A stretch of 64,000 bases of DNA from Nitratireductor sp. (lineage in GTDB: Bacteria > Pseudomonadota > Alphaproteobacteria > Rhizobiales > Rhizobiaceae), in contig JACKJU010000006.1 in assembly GCA_020637805.1 (NCBI GenBank), forward strand, positions 197,001 through 261,000, written 5' to 3'. The notes below the pieces were generated by a model that worked only from the letters and a program-made list of their open reading frames with translations, did not search any database and was not told where the DNA came from. Positions within the stretch are counted from its first letter, which is position 1; every line of letters begins with the position of its first letter. A program made the position numbers and the translations under genes. Below are positions 8,724-21,276 of this stretch, in pieces.

Positions 8724-9974
8724 ATGCGCATATCCGGATGCAGAAAAGTCTTTGTTGCCAACTTTGCCAGATCGCTGGCAGGTGCCGCTCTTGGTTGCCT
8801 GATTGCATTCACGGGTGCCGGACCCGCAAGCGCGGATGCCGGATTTCGCAAATGGGTGAATGATTTCTACGCCACCGCTGCCAAGCATGGCATCTCCAAA
8901 AACACCTATCAGAAAGTGTTTGCAGGTGTGGATTCGCCGGATCCATACGTGCTTGAGTCGGCACGCTATCAACCGGAATTCGTTTCCGACGTGTGGGACT
9001 ACCTGGACGCTCGCGTTACAGACAGTACGATTGCCAACGGCCTTGCGATGAAGGCGAAATACAAGCGCTGGCTCGATATCATCGAGGCGCGCTATGGCGT
9101 CGACCGCGACATTCTTCTGGCGATCTGGTCGATGGAATCCTCCTATGGCAAGGCGCTGGAGCGGGATACCGCCATGCACAACGTCGCCCGATCGCTGGCG
9201 ACGCTGGCCTATGCAGACCGGCGCCGGGCCAAATATGCCCGGGCACAGCTCGTCTCGGCGCTGAAGATCGTTCAGAAGGGTGACGTATCCGCAGACGGGC
9301 TCGTTGGCTCCTGGGCGGGAGCGATGGGCCATACACAGTTCATCCCGACAAGCTATGAGGCGTGGGCGCAGGATATCGATGGCGATGGCCGCCGCAACAT
9401 CTGGCAGTCGGTGCCCGATGCGCTGGCTTCATCGGCCAACCTGCTGCGCAAGAACGGCTGGCAGACGGGCAATACCTGGGGCTACGAAGTCATTCTGCCG
9501 CGTGGTTTCAACACGGGGCTGGCCGACAAGAACGGTCACAAGATCAGCGATTTCGTGAAGCTGGGTGTGAAACGCCCGGATGGCAGGCCGTTTCCCAGGA
9601 TGTCCGACAACGCGGTGTTGAAATTCCCGGGAGGAAAGAACGGTCCCGCTTTCCTGATGATCCGCAATTTCTACATCATCAAGCGCTACAACAATGCCGA
9701 CAAGTATGCCCTGGCAGTCGGCCATCTGGCAGACCGTCTGAAGGGGGGAGGCCCCTTCGTGCAGGAATGGCCGCGCGGCTATACACCGCTCTCGGAGCCC
9801 GAGCGCAAGGAAGTGCAGATCTATCTGCTTCGCGGTGGCTTTTACGATGGTGAGATTGACGGGAATATCGGGTCTGGCTCGCGCGAGGCAATTCGCAAGT
9901 GGCAGAAGCTCAACGGGGTGAAGCCCGATGGATTTCCGTCCAAGGCATTGCTCGACAAGCTGCGTGGGCGCTGA
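8724..9974 (+). CDS. lytic murein transglycosylase (MltB family) with peptidoglycan-binding domain
   Basis: Periplasmic enzyme that cleaves the glycan backbone of peptidoglycan. The 416-residue product has a signal peptide ending near residue 38 (GAGPASADA), the SLT/MltB catalytic domain with ILLAIWSMESSYGKAL (catalytic Glu138), GAMGHTQFIPTSYE and WQSVPDALASSANLL, and a C-terminal PG_binding_1 domain at about 350-412 (LLRGGFYDGEIDGNIG). The start at 8724 is preceded by GGAGAGG; an upstream in-frame TTG lacks a ribosome site. A CtrA-like half-site lies 67 bases upstream. Confidence 0.93.
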   Translation: MRISGCRKVFVANFARSLAGAALGCLIAFTGAGPASADAGFRKWVNDFYATAAKHGISKNTYQKVFAGVDSPDPYVLESARYQPEFVSDVWDYLDARVTDSTIANGLAMKAKYKRWLDIIEARYGVDRDILLAIWSMESSYGKALERDTAMHNVARSLATLAYADRRRAKYARAQLVSALKIVQKGDVSADGLVGSWAGAMGHTQFIPTSYEAWAQDIDGDGRRNIWQSVPDALASSANLLRKNGWQTGNTWGYEVILPRGFNTGLADKNGHKISDFVKLGVKRPDGRPFPRMSDNAVLKFPGGKNGPAFLMIRNFYIIKRYNNADKYALAVGHLADRLKGGGPFVQEWPRGYTPLSEPERKEVQIYLLRGGFYDGEIDGNIGSGSREAIRKWQKLNGVKPDGFPSKALLDKLRGR

Positions 9975-10143
9975 AAGCGCTCTTGACGCGAAGTCTGCCA
10001 TGGGCTTGATGGCACCGAAGGACCCGGCGCGATGACGCACGGGGCCTCAAAGCCACTACCGGCTGCCATCGGTGGCAGTCGCAACGGATCCGCTTGAAGA
10101 TCCGGAAGCAACGAAGAATTGGCATTACAGGGAAGTTGCCGTC

Positions 10144-11520
10144 ATGATTCGCCGACTTGCGTTAGCGATAGTACTCATTGCCCTAGCCGGGTTTGTGGTG
10201 CCGGATTTTTCGCCGGTGCACTTCGATACGGCATATGCCCAGGATTCCAGGCCCAAGCGCAAGAACCTGCTTGAGCTTCTGTTCGGCCGCATGAAGAAAA
10301 ATGCCGAGCGTGCGCGCAAGCAGATCTTCAAGTCTCCGTCTTCCTCGCGCAAGAAGTCTTCAGACGACAGATCCCGTGATGTGAGAACCCGTGCGAAGTC
10401 GGTAACCGTGCCGCGCAGTTCAGCGGCAGGAGCAGCAGTCGCCACCAGCGCCGCTGCCTCTGCACCGGATGCTGTGGAGAAGAACGAGGATGCGGCAAAG
10501 GTGCTAGTCGTCGGTGACTTCATGGCGGGCAGTCTCGCCGATGGCCTCGACGGTATATTCGCGCAGAATCCCTCGATCGTGGTCGTGGACGAAGCAAGCG
10601 GGCTTTCGGGACTGGTGCGCGATGACGTGGTGGACTGGCCGGCAAAGACGGCAAGCCTGATCGAGGAGCAGAAGCCTGTCGCGGTGGTCGTTCTCGTCGG
10701 CATGAATGACCGGCAGCAGTTGCGCACCGGAGGCGCCAAATACGACAAGCTCAGCGACGGATGGCGCAAGGAATACATCAGCCGTGTTGCCAAGCTTGCA
10801 CGGACCGTTCGCGAGAAAAGGCTGCCGCTGATCTGGGTTGGCCTGCCGCCAGTTTCCAAGGGGTCGATGAATTCCGACTATCTCGTGTTCAATGAAATCT
10901 ACGAAACACAGACCGAGGCCGTTGGTGGAAGCTTCGTGGATGTCTGGAAAGGCTTTGTGGACGAGGATGGCGGATATGTGCGCTCAGGCCCGAACGTCAA
11001 CGGCCAGATCGTAACACTCAGGCGTGCTGACGGGATCAACATGACGGACCAGGGCGAGGCCAAACTCGCCTACTATACGGAGAAGATCGTCAAGCGGCTT
11101 ACCGGATTCGGGCGCGAGGCACTGTTTTCTTCCCTCGGTTCTCTGGGCGATGCGGCAGCGATACAGGAGCCGCAATACGATCCCGCGGGTACCGGAAAGA
11201 CCGTTGTCATAGCGTTGGGCAGTCCTGCCGCAGACGGAGGAAGCCAGCTTGAAGGCGGGGAGGGTTTCCTTACCGATGCCGATGCCCGGCTTTCCAACGG
11301 GTTCGAACTTGTCGCCCGCGGTCAATCGTCCGAACCCAAATCGGGGCGTATTGATGCTGACTGGGGCAAACCGGCATTCGAACTCGCCAACGGACAGACA
11401 CCCGAACCTGTCCTTGCCAACATGCGGGGCATGAATTTCAAGTCGGCTTTCGAAAACGGCTTCCCGCCAGCCGGATCGGAAGGTGCCGGTGGCGAAGGCG
11501 AGACGCCTGCGGCCAATTGA
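10144..11520 (+). CDS. DUF459 SGNH-fold protein, exported
   Basis: A 458-residue protein of the DUF459 family (SGNH hydrolase fold), usually found in Rhizobiales envelopes. An N-terminal signal or anchor (LALAIVLIALAGFVVP) is followed by a basic Ser/Arg-rich linker (40-115), the SGNH core (VLVVGDFMAGSLADGL at 120-135, VVVLVGMND near 182, RADGINMTDQG near 294) and a 130-residue low-complexity tail. The classical block I serine is Phe (GDF) and the DxxH histidine is Asn (DGIN), so catalysis is doubtful. AGGGAAG precedes the ATG. Confidence 0.82.
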   Translation: MIRRLALAIVLIALAGFVVPDFSPVHFDTAYAQDSRPKRKNLLELLFGRMKKNAERARKQIFKSPSSSRKKSSDDRSRDVRTRAKSVTVPRSSAAGAAVATSAAASAPDAVEKNEDAAKVLVVGDFMAGSLADGLDGIFAQNPSIVVVDEASGLSGLVRDDVVDWPAKTASLIEEQKPVAVVVLVGMNDRQQLRTGGAKYDKLSDGWRKEYISRVAKLARTVREKRLPLIWVGLPPVSKGSMNSDYLVFNEIYETQTEAVGGSFVDVWKGFVDEDGGYVRSGPNVNGQIVTLRRADGINMTDQGEAKLAYYTEKIVKRLTGFGREALFSSLGSLGDAAAIQEPQYDPAGTGKTVVIALGSPAADGGSQLEGGEGFLTDADARLSNGFELVARGQSSEPKSGRIDADWGKPAFELANGQTPEPVLANMRGMNFKSAFENGFPPAGSEGAGGEGETPAAN

Positions 11521-11626
11521 GCCTCGTCCGAAAAAGGCTGCTCCAGTTGAAAAAAAAGGCCGGTCAGATCGTTTCACCATAGGGTGGGAACGACAACTCC
11601 AGTCAAGCAACTGAATTCTTTAGCGA

Positions 11627-11660
11627 AATTCGATCTTGCCCGACCCGCCAAGATCGAATT
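11627..11660. repeat. 12-bp perfect inverted repeat between convergent genes
   Basis: AATTCGATCTTG at 11627-11638 is exactly complementary to CAAGATCGAATT at 11649-11660, with a 10-base spacer. It lies between the convergent stops of the DUF459 gene and gltD. There is no adjoining T-run, so it is not a classical terminator; transcript-end protection or a binding site are possible. Confidence 0.6.
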
Positions 11661-11705
11661 GCCACAATGCCCGGCCTTTACGCTTGGGAAGTCTGATACC
11701 TTTGC

Positions 11706-13154
11706 CTAGCGCGGCAGGATAGTTGTTCCCATCAGGTCTTCGTCGATGGCGCGCGCTGCCTGGCGGCCTTCACGGATTGCCCAGACAACCAGCGACTGGC
11801 CTCGGCGGGCATCGCCTGCCGCATAGACCTTCGGCACCGATGTGCGATAGGCCTTGTCGTCGGCATGGATCGAACGGCCGCCCCTGCGGTCGGTGTCCAT
11901 GTCCATCTTCAGTTCCCTTATGAAGGTCTCCTCGATGGGGCCGGCAAAGCCGATGGCGATGAAGGCGAGATCCGCCTTGATGATGAATTCGGTGCCCTTG
12001 ATAGGCGCACGTTTTTCATCGACACGGGCGCATTTGACCCCGGTCAGGCGGCCATTCTTGCCGACGAATTCGAGCGTTGCCGCTGCGAACTCGCGATTGG
12101 CCCCTTCGGCCTGCGAGGAAGAGGTGCGCATCTTGGTGGCCCAATACGGCCATTGCGTCAGCTTGTCCTCGATCTCGGGCGGCTGCGGGCGAATATCCAT
12201 CTGGGTGACTTCGGTCGCCCCCTGGCGGAAGGCGGTGCCGATGCAGTCGGATGCGGTATCACCGCCACCGACAACCACGACGCGCTTGCCGCCGGCCCAA
12301 ATCTCGGGCGATGGCCAGCCGGCACTGTCGACCGGTTCGGAACCGACCCGGCGGTTCTGCTGAACCAGATAGGGCATGGCTGCATGCACCCCGACCAGAT
12401 CCGAGCCCGGGATGCCGGGATTGCGCGGATTTTCCGAGCCCGTGGCAATCAGGACGGCATCGAATTCCTTCAAGAGATCCTTCGCCTTCTTGTCCTTGCC
12501 CACGTTTACGTTGCAGTGGAAAATCACGCCCTCGGCTGTCATCTGCTCGATGCGGCGGTCGATGTGGTGTTTTTCCATCTTGAAGTCAGGAATGCCATAG
12601 CGCATCAGGCCGCCTGGGCGGCTTTCGCGTTCGAAGACATGAACCTCGTGGCCGACGCGCGCGAGCTGCTGGGCTGCAGCCATGCCAGCGGGGCCCGAGC
12701 CGATCACGGCCACCTTCTTGCCCGTCTTCTCCTCCGCTGGTTGCGGACGGATCAGGCCAAGCTGGAATCCCCTGTCGGCGATTGCCTGCTCGACGGTCTT
12801 GATGGCAACGGGAATGTTTTCCAGGTTGAGCGTGCACGCTTCCTCGCAGGGTGCGGGGCAGATGCGGCCGGTAAACTCCGGAAAGTTGTTGGTGGAGTGC
12901 AGATTGCGCACTGCCTCTTCCCAGTCGCCATTGTAGATCAGGTCGTTCCAGTCCGGGATCTGGTTGTGCACCGGACAGCCGGTATCGCCATGGCAATAGG
13001 GAATGCCGCAATCCATGCAGCGGGCGGCCTGCTTGGCCACCTCGTCATCGGACATAGGCAAGGTGAATTCGCGGTAGTGGCGAATACGGTCGGAAGCCGG
13101 CTCGTACTTGGCCGTCTGCCGGTCGATTTCGAGAAATCCCGTTACTTTACCCAT
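11706..13154 (-). CDS. gltD: glutamate synthase (NADPH) small chain
   Basis: Electron-supplying beta subunit of GOGAT; carries FAD and the NADPH site and passes electrons to GltB. The 482-residue protein has the N-terminal Fe-S region (CMDCGIPYCHGDTGCPVHNQ at about 43-62, RICPAPCEEACTL near 97), a first dinucleotide fold (VAVIGSGPAGMAAA near 150), and a second (VVVVGGGDTASDC near 290), ending with YAAGDARRGQSLVVWAI for FAD. It starts seven bases after the gltB stop, so the two are an operon transcribed gltB to gltD. Confidence 0.97.
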   Translation of the reverse strand: MGKVTGFLEIDRQTAKYEPASDRIRHYREFTLPMSDDEVAKQAARCMDCGIPYCHGDTGCPVHNQIPDWNDLIYNGDWEEAVRNLHSTNNFPEFTGRICPAPCEEACTLNLENIPVAIKTVEQAIADRGFQLGLIRPQPAEEKTGKKVAVIGSGPAGMAAAQQLARVGHEVHVFERESRPGGLMRYGIPDFKMEKHHIDRRIEQMTAEGVIFHCNVNVGKDKKAKDLLKEFDAVLIATGSENPRNPGIPGSDLVGVHAAMPYLVQQNRRVGSEPVDSAGWPSPEIWAGGKRVVVVGGGDTASDCIGTAFRQGATEVTQMDIRPQPPEIEDKLTQWPYWATKMRTSSSQAEGANREFAAATLEFVGKNGRLTGVKCARVDEKRAPIKGTEFIIKADLAFIAIGFAGPIEETFIRELKMDMDTDRRGGRSIHADDKAYRTSVPKVYAAGDARRGQSLVVWAIREGRQAARAIDEDLMGTTILPR

Positions 13155-13161
13155 GTTTCGA

Positions 13162-17922
<4,761 letters not shown>

Positions 17923-18383
17923 TTTCCGTCTCCCTCACATCGAACCGACCGCCAATTGATGCCTTTCCGGTATTGGGCAAAGGCACGGCGGACCGGTCAC
18001 TCTTGAACGGGCGCTGCCGATGCCTTCATTGGCCATCGGAAGCCCCCGCATACTATCCAAGTTTTTCAGGCAGGTCAGCAGGCCAAGGCTCCAGGCCTCT
18101 GTATTGCAGGACGGCCGCCGCGGCGATCTGAATGCCTTGAAAATTAGGACAGCATTACTGTCCTATTAACCTGCAAATTGCCAGAAACCGGGGAACAGGG
18201 CAAGGCCGTTTTCCGCGTCGCCCGTGAAATGGACCAATTGACCCTGTTCCCGAGGCGCTTTTGATGGCGAAACGCGGCGATCTGGAGATACTCAATCGTC
18301 AAACTGCGGTCACACAGGGCAGGTGGCGGTATCACGACTGCCGGACAAATCCGGCAATCCCATTGTAATTGCGGTGGTTTTGG
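17923..18383. other. non-coding region upstream of gltB with two inverted repeats
   Basis: No convincing gene. It should hold the gltB promoter on the minus strand, which I could not place. Two inverted repeats are visible: TAGGACAG/CTGTCCTA with a 5-base spacer at 18145-18165, and GGGAACAGGG/CCCTGTTCCC separated by 41 bases at 18191-18251. Either could be an operator; repeats of these lengths also occur by chance. Confidence 0.5.
18145..18165. promoter_or_regulatory. 8-bp inverted repeat, possible operator upstream of gltB
   Basis: TAGGACAG, spacer CATTA, CTGTCCTA, about 225 bases before the gltB start. The 21-bp size and short AT spacer suit a dimeric regulator site. No regulator is assigned. 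Confidence 0.4.
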
Positions 18384-18412
18384 TTGCAATGACGATGCGT
18401 CGCACGTATAGT
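18384..18412 (+). promoter_or_regulatory. predicted sigma-70 promoter of the 18.4 kb RNA unit
   Basis: TTGCAA at 18384-18389 and TATAGT at 18407-18412 are separated by exactly 17 bases. Predicted start of transcription is about 18419. It faces a terminator 300 bases downstream with no recognisable gene between. Confidence 0.6.
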
Positions 18413-18430
18413 TTACGTTGGGGCGCAGCA

Positions 18431-18450
18431 CCGGGCATCATGATGCCCGG
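18431..18450. repeat. perfect 20-bp palindrome CCGGGCATCATGATGCCCGG
   Basis: Self-complementary without spacer and followed by five GT dinucleotides. It lies about 12 bases downstream of a predicted transcription start, so it could be a 5-prime RNA hairpin or a dimer-binding operator. Confidence 0.7.
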
Positions 18451-18681
18451 GTGTGTGTGTATGGAGAGACTTTTCAATTCAGGTTTGAGATTCACATCCT
18501 GCGCTGACGACCGTCTGATAATCTCAGAAGCGCAAGGGCGGATTTTTGTCTGCGAATGATTGCGCGGACAGTTTGCTTGGAGCCGGTCTCAAGGTGGTTT
18601 TCCTGTACGGCCGCGATGCTGTCGCCCCCAGAGCGCGGTTCCGGCAGGCAAACCTTCTTAGAAAGTGACTGGCCTCCAGGG

Positions 18682-18718
18682 CCCGGTCCTGCGAAAGCAG
18701 GGCCGGGTTCTTGTTTTT
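18682..18718 (+). terminator. intrinsic terminator with GAAA tetraloop
   Basis: An 11-bp stem (CCCGGTCCTGC with GCAGGGCCGGG, one G-T pair) closed by GAAA and followed by TTCTTGTTTTT. It ends the unit starting near 18419, upstream of the threonine aldolase gene. Confidence 0.8.
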
Positions 18719-18798
18719 CCGGCCGCCGGGGGTTCTTGCCCTTTGCTGGTGAGCGGCGGCATAGTGCGCCACGACATGCATCTTCGAGGTGAAAGAGA

Positions 18799-19851
18799 AT
18801 GAAATTTGCCAGTGACAACTGGGCAGGTGTGCCGCCCAGAATCGCCGAAGCCCTGATGGCACATTCCGGCGGCCAGGCATCCGCCTACGGTACTTCCGAT
18901 CTCGACAGGAAGATCGAGGCCACCTTCAACGAAATTTTCGAGTGCGAGGTCGGGGTTTTCTTCGTCGGTACGGGCACCGCTGCCAATTCGCTTGCTCTGG
19001 CGGCTTGCGGCAAGGCCGGAGGGGTCGCTCTTTGTCACGATGAAGCACATGTTGCCGAGGACGAGGGCGGTGCGCCGGAATTTCTCTCTTCCGGCAACAG
19101 GTTGAGGCGCATGCCGGGCAAGCTAGGCAAGATCGATCCCGAGGGACTTGAGCCAGCGTTCGAGAAGTTCCGGCTGCGCGGCGTGCATCACGGACGGCCT
19201 GTGGCTGTGACGATTTCCCAGGCCACGGAAATCGGAACGGTCTACAGCGTCGAAGAGATCGCCGCGATTGCAGAGATTTCGCATGGCGAAGGCTTGCCGG
19301 TTCACATGGATGGTGCCCGCTTCGCAAACGCACTCGTGACACTCGGGGTCACGCCCGCAGAGATGACCTGGAAGGCCGGTGTCGATATCGTGTCCTTTGG
19401 CGGTACCAAGAACGGATGCTGGTGTGCCGAGGCGCTGCTCTGCTTCAAACCGGAGCTGGTCGAGGATTTCGCTTACCTGCGCAAGCGAACGGGTCACCTG
19501 TTCTCCAAGTCCCGCTTCATCGCGGCGCAATTCGATGCCTATTTCCGTGACGGTCTGTGGCTGGAGCTGGCAAGGCACGCCAATGCCATGGCGCAGGAAC
19601 TGGCCGGTGTCGTGGAAAACTCAGCCAATTCGCGTCTCGCCTGGCCGGTCCAGGCAAATCAGGTCTATGCCGTCATGAACCGGGACCGGGCTGCCGCGAT
19701 GCTTGAGGCCGGTGCTGCATTCCATGAATGGCCAAGACCGGCGGCGCACCGCGATGTCACCGGAAAGGGCGAGGGCCTTTACCGGCTCGTCACGAATTTC
19801 TCGACAGAGAGTGCGGAAATCGAGGCATTCGCAGCGCTGCTGAACAGGTGA
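18799..19851 (+). CDS. ltaE: low-specificity L-threonine aldolase family protein
   Basis: PLP enzyme of the beta-eliminating lyase family, predicted to cleave L-threonine or allo-threonine to glycine and acetaldehyde. The 350-residue protein begins MKFASDNWAGVPPRIAEAL, has VGTGTAANSLAL (PLP phosphate region), VHMDGARFANAL with the ring-binding aspartate near 171, and SFGGTKNGCWCAEA with the Schiff-base Lys204. GAGGTG precedes the ATG by seven bases. A strong terminator lies just upstream, so expression may depend on readthrough or on a promoter in the remaining 80 bases. Confidence 0.93.
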   Translation: MKFASDNWAGVPPRIAEALMAHSGGQASAYGTSDLDRKIEATFNEIFECEVGVFFVGTGTAANSLALAACGKAGGVALCHDEAHVAEDEGGAPEFLSSGNRLRRMPGKLGKIDPEGLEPAFEKFRLRGVHHGRPVAVTISQATEIGTVYSVEEIAAIAEISHGEGLPVHMDGARFANALVTLGVTPAEMTWKAGVDIVSFGGTKNGCWCAEALLCFKPELVEDFAYLRKRTGHLFSKSRFIAAQFDAYFRDGLWLELARHANAMAQELAGVVENSANSRLAWPVQANQVYAVMNRDRAAAMLEAGAAFHEWPRPAAHRDVTGKGEGLYRLVTNFSTESAEIEAFAALLNR

Positions 19852-19857
19852 AACGAT

Positions 19858-21030
19858 CTATCGGTGGTCCGGCTCGTCCTTGCGCGCCGAGATGTCCCGG
19901 TTCAGCCGCTGAGACGGTATGGCTTTTGCCTCCTGCGCCGGACGGGCACTGCCGGGCAGTGACAACTCCAGCGGGCGCCTGCCGGGTTCGAGCCGTTCGG
20001 CAGGCTTGTTCATGCCGGTTCCCGGCACAAAGGAAAGGAAGGCGGCAAGGAACTGCTCACGGTAGACGTCGCGTTCCTGCAACAGTTCGTGGCGGGCGCC
20101 AGGGATCGTGAGTGTGGTTCCCGATCTCAGGAAGCGGCCAAGCTCCTCCGTCGTGCGGTTGTCTACGACCTCGTCATTGCCGGCGCAAACCATCAAAGTC
20201 GGTATGGTGATGGCATTGTGGAAGTCCGGGTCAAGAACCCGTTCCATCGCGCGCAGCGCTGCAAATATCCAGCTAGCCGTCGGCCCGCCAATCGTGAGGT
20301 TGCGGAATTTTCCGGCAAATTCCGAATTGCGCCTGAACCGAACCGAATCCTGGGTCAGCCGGTTTCCGGCAAATGCGCGGTTTTCGTCAGGCGTCGCGCC
20401 TCCTGCCACATAGGTTTCGCCAAGTCCAAGAACATGCATCGTTCCGGAAAGCCATTTGACGATGCCTTGCGACAATCCGGCTTTTCCAAGCCCGAGGAAG
20501 GGCGAGCCAAGCACCATCCGCCGGATGCGGTTGCCGAACCGGGGAGCGGCAAGCAGGGCGACGAGCGCGCCCGTCGAATGGGCCAGAATGAAGAAGGGTG
20601 CTCGGCAATCGGGCAGTGCCACGTTGGTCATCACGGTTTCGAGGTCGGTGACGTAGTGCTCGAAGTTCTCGACGAAACCGCGCCTTGGGTCTTCCAGAAT
20701 GCGTGAGGAGCCGCCCTGGCCGCGCCAGTCAAAGGTAAGTACGTCAAAGCCCTTGTCGCGCAGGAACTCGATGGTCTCGTAGAGTTTCTCGATGTATTCG
20801 GCGCGGCCGTTCAGCAGCAGTACGGTACCCTTGAACGGGGGGCGCGTCGTCCGCCACCATGCATAGCGCAGGTCAATGCCGTCCCAGGTGCGGGTCTTGC
20901 CCGCATGGGGATTGGGCGGCATGGGAAAGCCTTCCAGTTCGGCAAGGTATGCATCGGAACCAAAGTTCTCCGCATCCTCGTTCGAATGCGCATCACCCCG
21001 TTCAGAGGTTTCGTGTTTTACGGCATCCAT
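19858..21030 (-). CDS. alpha/beta hydrolase, lysophospholipase-like
   Basis: Predicted 390-residue serine hydrolase of the monoglyceride lipase/PldB type. It has LLLNGRAEYIEKLYETIEFL (oxyanion region), FDWRGQGGSSR, the nucleophile elbow FFILAHSTGALVALLAA near residue 152, the acid in VCAGNDEVVDN and the histidine in IPGARHELLQE. The last 50 residues are Pro/Arg-rich and beyond the fold. I chose the ATG at 21030 because AGGAAG precedes it; a TTG at 21063 would add 11 residues. Convergent with ltaE, their stops six bases apart. Confidence 0.87.
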   Translation of the reverse strand: MDAVKHETSERGDAHSNEDAENFGSDAYLAELEGFPMPPNPHAGKTRTWDGIDLRYAWWRTTRPPFKGTVLLLNGRAEYIEKLYETIEFLRDKGFDVLTFDWRGQGGSSRILEDPRRGFVENFEHYVTDLETVMTNVALPDCRAPFFILAHSTGALVALLAAPRFGNRIRRMVLGSPFLGLGKAGLSQGIVKWLSGTMHVLGLGETYVAGGATPDENRAFAGNRLTQDSVRFRRNSEFAGKFRNLTIGGPTASWIFAALRAMERVLDPDFHNAITIPTLMVCAGNDEVVDNRTTEELGRFLRSGTTLTIPGARHELLQERDVYREQFLAAFLSFVPGTGMNKPAERLEPGRRPLELSLPGSARPAQEAKAIPSQRLNRDISARKDEPDHR

Positions 21031-21141
21031 TTGCAGACGCTTCCTGCCGGTTGAAAACCACAAGGGTGTACCGTCCCGTCAACTCCATATCAAGCGCGCT
21101 GAACCGGCTTTCGAATACGGTCCAACAGGTGGTTGCGGGGC

Positions 21142-21170
21142 TTGAAAGGACAAAACCCAATTCCCATCTC
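21142..21170 (+). promoter_or_regulatory. sigma-32 (RpoH)-type heat-shock promoter
   Basis: CTTGAAA at 21142-21148 and CCCATCT at 21164-21170 are separated by 15 bases and match the RpoH consensus (CTTGAAA / CCCATNT). The predicted start near 21177 gives a 100-base leader for the Hsp20 gene. Confidence 0.75.
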
Positions 21171-21176
21171 AATGTC

Positions 21177-21276
21177 ACGGACGCCAGAAAGGGTCCGTCA
21201 CATTCCCCGCATCCTGCCAGAATGGAGGAGCGGGCAAACAAACTACGCAACCAGTCGCTTCAAGGAGGACTTATCC
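21177..21276 (+). promoter_or_regulatory. ROSE-type RNA thermometer in the hsp20 leader
   Basis: The 100-base leader folds into successive hairpins: ACGGAC/GTCCGT (21178-21199); a long one pairing CCCGC-A-TCCT with AGGA-GCGGG (about 21207-21235); and the last, AGTCGCTTCAAGGAGGACT at 21253-21271, which buries the AAGGAGG ribosome site. The anti-SD strand contains UCGCU, matching the ROSE consensus U-U/C-G-C-U, with a G opposite a G of the Shine-Dalgarno. ROSE elements repress rhizobial small heat-shock genes at low temperature by masking this site. Confidence 0.75.

Larger units (their letters stand above)
18419..18718 (+). ncRNA. candidate small RNA of about 300 nt, unknown
   Basis: Bounded by a good promoter (18384-18412) and a strong intrinsic terminator (18682-18718). 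It begins with the perfect 20-bp palindrome at 18431-18450 followed by (GT)5. I looked for tmRNA, RNase P, SRP, 6S and glycine-riboswitch signatures and recognised none. The only plausible reading frame is a 32-codon one at 18461-18559 (MERLFNSGLRFTSCADDRLI...), which has no clear ribosome site. It could also act as a leader of the threonine aldolase gene that begins 81 bases after the terminator. Ends are predicted, not observed. Confidence 0.5.

Noticed and set aside
18419..18718. tmRNA, glycine riboswitch or other known RNA
   Set aside because: A GCGAATGAT stretch looked like a tag start and GGAGAGAC and CAGGCAAA recalled the glycine riboswitch, but the defining tRNA-like arm and aptamer core are absent.
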